From an uncultured Prevotellaceae bacterium (lineage in GTDB: Bacteria; Bacteroidota; Bacteroidia; Bacteroidales; Bacteroidaceae), in NCBI GenBank assembly GCA_902803455.1, contig CADCQC010000246.1, positions 1 through 6,342 on the forward strand: a stretch of 6,342 nucleotides of DNA. Direction: 5' to 3'. The position numbers were made by a program, and so were the translations under genes. Below the pieces are notes generated by a model. That model did no database searches and was not told the DNA's origin. It saw only the letters and a program-made list of their open reading frames with translations. Within the stretch, counting starts at the first letter, position 1. Every line of letters starts with the position of its first letter. Below are positions 1 through 5,638 of the stretch, piece after piece.

Positions 1-149
1 AAACCGTCGCTACCCTCCACGAAGGCTCAAAGGATGGTCGCGCTTACACAAAAGTAATCAAAATGGTGAGAAGCCCCAAAACAGGTGCTTACATCTTTGA
101 TGAGCAAATGGTTCCCAACGAGGCCGTACAGGATTTCTTTAAGAAATAA
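1..149 (+). CDS. DUF4295 family mini-protein, 3' part
   Basis: The frame is open from the left edge to a TAA at 147-149 and encodes 48 complete residues, ending in VPNEAVQDFFKK. The recognisable stretch TVATLHEGSKDGRAYTKVIK identifies the DUF4295 family, basic proteins of about 50 residues found in Bacteroidota. Only about three codons (something like MAK) should be missing to the left. The function is unknown. In Bacteroidales the gene normally follows rpmB and rpmG (ribosomal proteins L28 and L33) and precedes ftsY, so a ribosome-associated role is a reasonable guess but not shown. The presence of ftsY downstream fits that known order. A hairpin terminator follows the stop, so this gene probably ends the ribosomal-protein transcript. 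Confidence 0.88.
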   Translation, partial: TVATLHEGSKDGRAYTKVIKMVRSPKTGAYIFDEQMVPNEAVQDFFKK

Positions 150-170
150 TTTTCCTCTATAAATGACAAT

Positions 171-201
171 GGAAGAGTGCTTAGAAACAGGCACTCTTTT
201 T
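171..201 (+). terminator. Rho-independent terminator after DUF4295 gene
   Basis: AAGAGTGC at 173-180 pairs perfectly with GCACTCTT at 191-198. The stem can continue inward by a T-G and a T-A pair, leaving a loop of about six bases. A run of five T lies at 197-201. It starts about 22 bases after the DUF4295 stop codon, so it would end the upstream ribosomal-protein transcript and separate it from ftsY. Confidence 0.75.
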
Positions 202-319
202 GTCGTTTGTATCCATTTCTGGAAAATGATTTCTTAAAGTTTTCTCTATCATAAGGCATCTGCAGCATTGAGATTACCGTTTTTTCAGACGATATGAGGA
301 GGATTTGAAAATTATTCAT

Positions 320-327
320 TAACTTTG
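320..327 (+). promoter_or_regulatory. Putative Bacteroidetes-type promoter (-7 box) for ftsY
   Basis: TAACTTTG at 320-327 matches the Bacteroidetes -7 consensus TAnnTTTG exactly and ends 15 bases before the ftsY ATG. A TTTG occurs at 304-307 but is only 12 bases upstream, too close for the usual spacing of about 19-20, so the -33 element is weak or absent. A start a few bases after the -7 box gives a leader of only about ten bases. The rest of the 202-319 gap shows no gene or clear structure. Confidence 0.5.
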
Positions 328-342
328 TAGAAAAATTGTAGT

Positions 343-1302
343 ATGGGCTTATTTGGAATTTTTAATAAAAAGAAAAAAGAGACGCTTGACAAAGGTCTGG
401 AGCGCTCCCAGAAGAGTTTCTTCTCCAAAATCACTAAATTGGTGGCGGGTAAGTCGAAGGTCGATGATGATGTGCTTGATGAATTGGAAGAGGTGCTCAT
501 CACTTCTGATGTCGGCGTAGAGACAACGATTAAAATCATCGAACGAATCGAGGAGAGAGTTGCACGTGACAAATACGTCTCCACTTCCGAACTCAATAGT
601 ATCTTGAGGGAAGAAATTGCTGCGCTGCTCGCTGAAAACAATAGCGATGATAATGATGATTGGGACCTGCCTGCTGACCACAAACCTTATGTGATCTTGG
701 TCGTGGGAGTGAATGGGGTCGGAAAAACAACAACCATCGGAAAACTGGCATATCAGTTCAAAAATGCTGGGAAAAAAGTCTATCTCGGAGCAGCTGATAC
801 TTTCAGAGCGGCTGCTGTAGAGCAGTTGTGCATCTGGGGCGAGAGAGTGGGGGTGCCCGTCGTCAAGCAGCAGATGGGATCGGATCCGGCTTCTGTCGCT
901 TTTGATACCTTGAGCTCGGCTAAAGCAAATCAGGCTGATGTCGTCATTATTGATACCGCCGGAAGATTGCATAATAAGGTGGGATTGATGAACGAGTTGA
1001 AGAAAATAAAGGATGTGATGAAGAAGGTGCTGCCACAAGCTCCTGATGAAGTGCTGCTCGTACTCGACGGAAGCACAGGACAGAATGCTTTCGAACAGGC
1101 TAAACAATTCTCGGCGGTCACCAATATCACCAGCATGGCGGTTACCAAACTCGATGGAACTGCTCGTGGCGGTGTGGTCATCGGTATCAGCGACCAACTG
1201 AAAGTTCCTGTGAAATATATCGGACTGGGTGAGGGAATGGAAGACCTGCAACTTTTCAATAAAAAGCAGTTCGTTGACTCTCTCTTTGGAGATAGAGGAT
1301 AG
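343..1302 (+). CDS. ftsY: Signal recognition particle receptor FtsY (SRP GTPase)
   Basis: This 319-residue protein is the bacterial SRP receptor. It binds the SRP Ffh-RNA-ribosome complex at the inner membrane and hands nascent membrane and secreted proteins to the Sec translocon, with GTP hydrolysis by the FtsY-Ffh pair. The N domain spans about residues 20-105 and the G domain about 115-319. G-domain motifs are all intact: the P-loop GVNGVGKTT (122-130), DTFRAAAVEQL (152-162), DTAGR (204-208), TKLD (268-271) and the closing GLGEGMEDL (294-302). The N-terminus is short and basic (MGLFGIFNKKKK), an amphipathic membrane-targeting stretch; the long acidic A domain of E. coli FtsY is absent, as in many bacteria. 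The ATG has no Shine-Dalgarno sequence but an A/T-rich upstream, normal for this phylum. rimO follows after 11 bases, probably on the same mRNA. Confidence 0.97.
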   Translation: MGLFGIFNKKKKETLDKGLERSQKSFFSKITKLVAGKSKVDDDVLDELEEVLITSDVGVETTIKIIERIEERVARDKYVSTSELNSILREEIAALLAENNSDDNDDWDLPADHKPYVILVVGVNGVGKTTTIGKLAYQFKNAGKKVYLGAADTFRAAAVEQLCIWGERVGVPVVKQQMGSDPASVAFDTLSSAKANQADVVIIDTAGRLHNKVGLMNELKKIKDVMKKVLPQAPDEVLLVLDGSTGQNAFEQAKQFSAVTNITSMAVTKLDGTARGGVVIGISDQLKVPVKYIGLGEGMEDLQLFNKKQFVDSLFGDRG

Positions 1303-1313
1303 ATCTTTTCAGA

Positions 1314-2615
1314 ATGAGAAAAAATCAAGTCGATTTCATCACCATGGGCTGCTCGAAAAATCTCGTGGATACCGAGATGCTGATGAGACAGTTTGAGATG
1401 AATGGTTATCGGTGTGTGCACGACAGCCCGAATCCTAACGGGGAGATCGTTGTTGTCAATACTTGTGGGTTCATAGGTGATGCCAAGGAGGAGAGTATCA
1501 ATACCATTTTGGAATTGGTGCAGGCTAAACAGCAAGGACGCATTCGAAAACTGTTCGTGATGGGGTGTCTCGCTCAGAGATATCGTCAGCAACTGGAAAA
1601 AGAAATTCCGGAAGTCGACAAATACTATGGGAAATTCGACTACCGCCAGTTGATCAGTGATCTGGGAAAAGCAGAAGTGGGCGACTGCCGTTGGGAGCGT
1701 TCTCTCACCACTCCTCGTCATTATGCTTATGTGAAAATCAGTGAAGGGTGTGATCGGCATTGTGCCTATTGTGCTATTCCGATGATCACGGGAAAACATA
1801 TCAGCAGACCTCTTGAGGAGATCATCGATGAAGTGAAGGCGCTGGTGGATAAAGGTGTGTGTGAATTTCAAGTCATCGCTCAGGAACTGACATACTACGG
1901 CCTCGATATCGACGGAAAACGACACATCGCTGAGCTGGTGAAGAGAATGGCTGAGGTAAAAGGCGTGAAGTGGATCAGATTGCATTATGCTTACCCAAAT
2001 CAGTTTCCTGGAGAGTTGCTCGACGTGATACGCTCTCACGACAATGTCTGCAAATATATGGATGTGGCCTTGCAGCATGTTTCTGATCGGATGTTGGAAC
2101 GCATGAGAAGAAACACATCCAAGGAGGAAACGTATCAATTCATCAGAAAATTGAGAGAGGCAGTGCCGGGAATCGCTCTGAGAACTACCATGATGGTGGG
2201 ATTTCCTGGAGAGACGGAGGAGGATTTCCAACAATTGCTTGAGTTCGTGAAGTGGGCCAGGTTTGAGCGACTTGGAGCGTTTGCCTATTCCGAGGAGGAA
2301 GATACCTATAGTGCAAAGCATTATAAGGATGATGTGCCCATGGAGGTGAAAAACGACAGACTAAGCAGACTCATGGCTGTTCAACAGCAGATCAGTGCTG
2401 AGATTGAGGCTCAGGCTGTGGGAAAGACAATGAAGGTAATCATCGACAGGAAAGAAGGGGATTATTATGTCGGAAGGACGCAATACTCTTCTCCTGAGGT
2501 GGATCCTGAAGTGTTGATTCCAGTGGGAGAGCGTCGGCTGCGGACAGGCTGCTTCTATCAGGTCCTCATTACGGATGCTGAGGAATTCGACCTTTATGGA
2601 CAGGTGGTGAAATGA
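1314..2615 (+). CDS. rimO: Ribosomal protein S12 methylthiotransferase RimO
   Basis: RimO is a cytoplasmic radical-SAM enzyme that adds a methylthio group to the beta carbon of a conserved aspartate in ribosomal protein S12, using two [4Fe-4S] clusters. The 433-residue length is typical. The N-terminal methylthiotransferase (UPF0004) domain carries its three cluster cysteines at C13 (in MGCSKNLVDTE), C51 (NTCGFIGDAKEES) and C85 (MGCLAQRY). The radical-SAM cluster is C146, C150 and C153 in CDRHCAYC. Later come GFPGE (296-300) and a C-terminal TRAM domain (about 370-433). MGCSKNLVD and the motif around AQELTYYG (189-196; AQDTTYYG in many relatives) favour RimO over the tRNA enzymes MiaB and MtaB. 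It begins 11 bases after ftsY with no Shine-Dalgarno sequence and is followed closely by the HU-LysM gene, suggesting one operon. Confidence 0.96.
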   Translation: MRKNQVDFITMGCSKNLVDTEMLMRQFEMNGYRCVHDSPNPNGEIVVVNTCGFIGDAKEESINTILELVQAKQQGRIRKLFVMGCLAQRYRQQLEKEIPEVDKYYGKFDYRQLISDLGKAEVGDCRWERSLTTPRHYAYVKISEGCDRHCAYCAIPMITGKHISRPLEEIIDEVKALVDKGVCEFQVIAQELTYYGLDIDGKRHIAELVKRMAEVKGVKWIRLHYAYPNQFPGELLDVIRSHDNVCKYMDVALQHVSDRMLERMRRNTSKEETYQFIRKLREAVPGIALRTTMMVGFPGETEEDFQQLLEFVKWARFERLGAFAYSEEEDTYSAKHYKDDVPMEVKNDRLSRLMAVQQQISAEIEAQAVGKTMKVIIDRKEGDYYVGRTQYSSPEVDPEVLIPVGERRLRTGCFYQVLITDAEEFDLYGQVVK

Positions 2616-2659
2616 TAGAGTGATGGGTGGATGATGATAATTTTGAATACCTTCTTAGC

Positions 2660-3946
2660 ATGAGTGATCTTCAAATCATAAAAGGACTGACACGGTTGAT
2701 GGATTGTGAGCCGGAGGTGGCAACACAATGTGCTTCATTGATGGTCGAATGGATAACCGAGACATTGACCGATCGTGGATGGCTGCTGATCGCTGACTTC
2801 GGATTGTTCGAGATTCACAATCATAAAGAATATATCTTGCATGATCCTGACAAGCAAAACGATACACTCATGCCGCCAAGACTGGAACTTGATTTCACAC
2901 CGGCTCCTCTTTTGGATCTAAAGGAGGTGGAAGAGAGATTTCCTGCAGAGACGGTATCCAATGTCTTTTCTGCTATATCTGCCAAACTGATTAAGCAAAA
3001 AATTGATGCCTCTTGGGCGGAGAGGGCTCCTGTGGCGTTCTTCAAAACCATTCTGACTGAGATGGACAATGGTGAACCTGTCGTGGTGGATGGCTTAGGG
3101 GATTTCTTGCTTACAAAAGTCAGGGTAGGGGAATGCGTGTATGGCAAGATCTCATTCTCACCATCTGAACAATTGGCTGCCAAAATCAATAAACCTTTCG
3201 CCTATTTCGAACCGGTGCCTCTCAGGGATGGGGTTACTTTTGATGATATCATCATCGTCAACAGCGGTGATCATCAGGCTCAGGATTCCGACGACAAGGC
3301 TTTTCTCATAGCTCAGAATCCCGTATCTGATAATTTGCCGGATCAGGATGGTCATAAAGCAGATGCTCTGACAGAAAAGGCAGAAGATATTGGCAATTCC
3401 TCACCGGACATGTCTCTTCCGCATGAGGAGGCGCCTCAGGTGGATGAAGCTACCCATGAGGATGGGGCTTCTGAAGTAGATCATTTGGTCTCTTCTGATG
3501 ATTTACCTTCCGCCACCGAAAGCGAAACGAAACCTAAATGGCGTATTTGGACTGCCTTGGCTGCTGCTTGTGTGGTTGCTGTGTTGGGATGGTTCTTCTT
3601 GTCAAAAGATGGTGATAAACAACCGGTGCCTGTGGATACTGTCAGTCAGGAGATAAATGATACGGCAGGGAATGCCAAGGTGGTGGAGAACGTCAAGGTT
3701 CAGACCGCTGATAATCAGACGGATGATTTTAAGGCCATGAATGCACAGATTCCTTATGGTGCCTATGACATTGTGGGGATCGACACCGTGATCACGGTTA
3801 TGAATGGTCAGACCCTGGCTGATATATCACGTATCTTCCTCGGTACTGATATTCAAATTTACCTCATCGTTCTCAATGAGGGGAATAATGAACCTAAAGA
3901 GGGGGATCAGTATAAGATACCAAAGTTAAAGTTGCGCAAAAAATGA
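2660..3946 (+). CDS. Membrane-anchored tandem-HU and LysM domain protein
   Basis: The 428-residue product has five parts. Residues 1-83 form an HU/IHF-like domain (start MSDLQIIKGLTRLM, core ADFGLFEI, tail LDFTPAPLL). Residues 99-190 form a second one (core VDGLGDFLLTKV, tail ISFSPSEQLAAKINKPF, like Bacteroidetes HU-family tails). Residues 203-294 are an acidic, low-complexity linker. A single transmembrane helix lies at about 296-314, preceded by K291, K293 and R295, which predicts the N-terminus inside. The C-terminus (about 368-424) is LysM-like (VMNGQTLADISRIFLG, then ending in QYKIP), expected to bind peptidoglycan in the periplasm. The HU domains would therefore face the chromosome. I chose the ATG at 2660 because HU proteins normally start right there; an in-frame GTG at 2627 would add 11 residues. 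It lies 44 bases after rimO and converges on the FHA gene. DNA binding is unproven: the usual basic arm residues are mostly missing. Confidence 0.82.
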   Translation: MSDLQIIKGLTRLMDCEPEVATQCASLMVEWITETLTDRGWLLIADFGLFEIHNHKEYILHDPDKQNDTLMPPRLELDFTPAPLLDLKEVEERFPAETVSNVFSAISAKLIKQKIDASWAERAPVAFFKTILTEMDNGEPVVVDGLGDFLLTKVRVGECVYGKISFSPSEQLAAKINKPFAYFEPVPLRDGVTFDDIIIVNSGDHQAQDSDDKAFLIAQNPVSDNLPDQDGHKADALTEKAEDIGNSSPDMSLPHEEAPQVDEATHEDGASEVDHLVSSDDLPSATESETKPKWRIWTALAAACVVAVLGWFFLSKDGDKQPVPVDTVSQEINDTAGNAKVVENVKVQTADNQTDDFKAMNAQIPYGAYDIVGIDTVITVMNGQTLADISRIFLGTDIQIYLIVLNEGNNEPKEGDQYKIPKLKLRKK

Positions 3947-3959
3947 CCTGATGTTGCGC
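3934..3959. repeat. Inverted repeat spanning the convergent gene ends
   Basis: GCGCAA at 3934-3939 is the reverse complement of TTGCGC at 3954-3959, giving a 6-bp stem around a 14-base loop. The heptamer GTTGCGC also occurs as a direct copy at 3931-3937 and 3953-3959. The stem contains the HU-LysM stop codon in its loop and ends directly at the FHA stop codon. It could help terminate transcription from both sides, but no T run follows either arm, so it is not a standard terminator. Confidence 0.35.
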
Positions 3960-4481
3960 TTAATCGCCGGTACGCAAAATAATACTCGTGGCGCCGATAG
4001 TGAAAAGGGTGCCATCAGTGATCACACGGCGCTCTCGGTCTCCCAAAATCTCATTGTCAACAAACGTACCTGTGAAACTGGGTCCGTCACGAAGCACATA
4101 TTGCAAAGTGCCTCGCTTCGTGCGTGATACATTGAGTACGCAATGCAAAAGATCTATGCTGGGGTCATTGGTCTCGATGGGGGTGTTGATCTTGCTGCCT
4201 TTCATGTATCGGCCAATGGTGTTGTCGCCCATTTGAAGTGGGATCACTTGCTTGAAATGGAACACATTCTCAATGACGACAATGCTTCCAAGCCCACTTT
4301 CATTGGCATTCTCATCGGGATGTTCTTCCTTCTGTACATTGCGCAATTGGGATACACCTATACGAATACCGAACTGCTTATTGCAGTTCGGACATTCGAA
4401 AACCAATGACTGCCCCGACGTATAACGTGACTCGTCAAAGGTGATATAATTGTCGCACTTCGGACACCTGACTCGTTTCAT
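3960..4481 (-). CDS. Zinc-ribbon and FHA domain protein
   Basis: The 173-residue product starts with a zinc ribbon: C6-P-K-C9 and C30-P-N-C33 should bind one zinc ion. A short hydrophilic linker (about 45-65) leads to an FHA domain (about 68-170). FHA domains are usually phosphothreonine-binding modules. The conserved G90-R91 (TIGRYMKGS), H113 (DLLHCVL) and GTFVDNE (138-144) fit the fold. However, the serine usually three residues before the histidine is D110, and the asparagine of the NG motif is D142, so phosphopeptide binding may be altered. No membrane segment or signal peptide is seen, so it is probably cytoplasmic. The ATG lies one base after the stop of the HU-SPOR gene, which implies cotranscription and translational coupling. 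The exact role is unknown; an adaptor for the HU-SPOR protein is inferred from context only. Confidence 0.85.
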   Translation of the reverse strand: MKRVRCPKCDNYITFDESRYTSGQSLVFECPNCNKQFGIRIGVSQLRNVQKEEHPDENANESGLGSIVVIENVFHFKQVIPLQMGDNTIGRYMKGSKINTPIETNDPSIDLLHCVLNVSRTKRGTLQYVLRDGPSFTGTFVDNEILGDRERRVITDGTLFTIGATSIILRTGD

Positions 4482-4482
4482 C

Positions 4483-5547
4483 CTATTTCACTTGCATGAT
4501 CCAGGCACTACCGATACTGCCAGAGGCGATCAGCTCTTGCATGGCTGCATAGGCTTCACTGTTGCTGGCATAACTGCCATAAGAGATCACGTTTTCTGAC
4601 TTGTAAGTGAAGAGGACGGCCTTGCGGGCTCCTTGCCGCTTCACATCATTCAAAAATGCTTTCGCATTTTCCAAAGGAAGACTGTAGGCCAGGACAATGG
4701 TGAATGAACCGCTGGATGGCACCACTCCTTCTTCTTGACTGAGGGTTATTTGCTCTGACACGCTCTCAAGACTGCTCAGAATGTTGTCTGACATGCTGAT
4801 CGTCGTGGATGGAGTGGAGGCGGGTGAGGAGGAGGGAATATTCAGCACACTGGCCGTCTCGGGGGCCTGGGATTCTGATTGCTCGGGTACCACAGGACGG
4901 GCGAAAAGGAGCAGAGCCACAGCGGCAACGGCTGTGACGGCAAGATTGCGGAGCAAACTGACCTTGATGCTGATGGTCTTTTCTTCCTCACGCGGGAGTT
5001 CGTCGATATGCGACATGATGGTTGCTAATTTAGAGGGTTTAGAACTGGAGGCGGGCTCCAATATGCCCATCGGGAGGGTTGGCATCTCGATAGTGCATGG
5101 ACGGCTGGAAACACGATGCCTCATTTCTGACAGATAGGGCATCTCAATGGCTCCAAAACCATAGAGTGAGGGCGTGAGTAAGCCTGACTCACAGGGCTCA
5201 AATTCATAACGGCCCTCGCTGTTGATAGATAGAATGCCAAGATCAGGCAATGACACATAACCTTCTTTCTCCAATTGATGCTTCAGCATGCCTACTTCGT
5301 GCTCTACACGCTTTACGGCCTCTGGATAACTGATATCATAGGCATCGGCATACGACTGGGTCAGAAGATGATCACTCATTTGCAACTGTGGGTTGAAACC
5401 CAACGTGCGAAGGGGCGGGATCAGCATGCCATCGGTCTTGTCGTAACGGGCTTCCACATGATGAGCCATAAAACCTCCTAAGTTGGGCACAATCACGCAG
5501 TCATTTTCCAATAGTAAAATCTCAATGTGTCTTCTTAATTCCATCAT
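4483..5547 (-). CDS. HU-CCDC81 and SPOR domain transmembrane protein
   Basis: The product (354 residues from the chosen start) begins with the two-part HU-CCDC81 module of Bacteroidota, about residues 1-118. It shows the signatures ENDCVIVPNLGGFMAHH (14-30), LIPPLRTLGFNPQL (42-55) and VSLPDLGILSIN (98-109). A hydrophilic region follows, then one transmembrane helix (about 199-217, LRNLAVTAVAAVALLLFARP). A Ser/Pro/Thr-rich linker leads to a C-terminal SPOR domain (about 280-354). SPOR domains bind denuded glycan strands at septa, so the topology is HU inside, SPOR in the periplasm. The family has been proposed to act in chromosome partition. An upstream in-frame ATG at 5565 would add six residues but lies upstream of the promoter -7 box, so translation must start at 5547 or the adjacent ATG at 5544; the latter gives the usual family start MELRRHIE. 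It is the first gene of an operon with the FHA gene. Confidence 0.9.
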   Translation of the reverse strand: MMELRRHIEILLLENDCVIVPNLGGFMAHHVEARYDKTDGMLIPPLRTLGFNPQLQMSDHLLTQSYADAYDISYPEAVKRVEHEVGMLKHQLEKEGYVSLPDLGILSINSEGRYEFEPCESGLLTPSLYGFGAIEMPYLSEMRHRVSSRPCTIEMPTLPMGILEPASSSKPSKLATIMSHIDELPREEEKTISIKVSLLRNLAVTAVAAVALLLFARPVVPEQSESQAPETASVLNIPSSSPASTPSTTISMSDNILSSLESVSEQITLSQEEGVVPSSGSFTIVLAYSLPLENAKAFLNDVKRQGARKAVLFTYKSENVISYGSYASNSEAYAAMQELIASGSIGSAWIMQVK

Positions 5548-5551
5548 GATG

Positions 5552-5583
5552 CAAAAGTACGACATTTTATTGGATGCGACAAA
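5552..5583 (-). promoter_or_regulatory. Bacteroidetes-type promoter for the HU-SPOR/FHA operon
   Basis: Read on the minus strand, TTTG (5583-5580) is followed after exactly 20 bases by TACTTTTG (5559-5552). This is a full match to the Bacteroidetes primary-sigma promoter, TTTG-N19/20-TAnnTTTG. Only four bases (CATC) separate the -7 box from the ATG at 5547, so the transcript is probably leaderless or nearly so. An A/T-rich tract lies just upstream of the -33 box (about 5584-5601). Confidence 0.72.
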
Positions 5584-5594
5584 TTTTTCTTCTT

Positions 5595-5636
5595 AAAAAA
5601 AGTCTCCCCCCGAACGTGTCTGGTCGTTACACTTGG
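5595..5636 (-). terminator. Possible weak terminator after the GH3 gene
   Basis: On the minus strand just after the GH3 stop, CCAAGTGT (5636-5629) can pair with ACACGTTCGG (5619-5610) if two single-base bulges are allowed. A run of seven T (5601-5595) follows eight bases later. The stem is imperfect and the T run is not adjacent, so this is only a candidate. It ends about 12 bases before the -33 box of the HU-SPOR promoter. Confidence 0.27.
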
Positions 5637-5638
5637 AC

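Noticed and set aside
89..319. Minus-strand frame of 76 codons in the DUF4295-ftsY gap
   Set aside because: It overlaps the DUF4295 coding end and the terminator hairpin, and its product shows no recognisable motif.
349..1251. Long minus-strand open frame opposite ftsY
   Set aside because: It lies wholly opposite the clear ftsY gene, its translation is rich in His/Ser/Phe with no recognisable domain, and it has no promoter. It is a codon-usage shadow.
930..2321. 463-codon minus-strand open frame opposite ftsY and rimO
   Set aside because: It crosses two well-supported genes, resembles no family and has shadow-like composition.
3989..4013. Hairpin GGCGCC...GGTGCC as a terminator for the HU-LysM gene
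   Set aside because: It needs a G-T pair, lies inside the FHA coding sequence and is not followed by a T run.
3988..4409. Plus-strand frames opposite the FHA gene
   Set aside because: The minus-strand frame has clear zinc-ribbon and FHA motifs; the plus-strand products match nothing.
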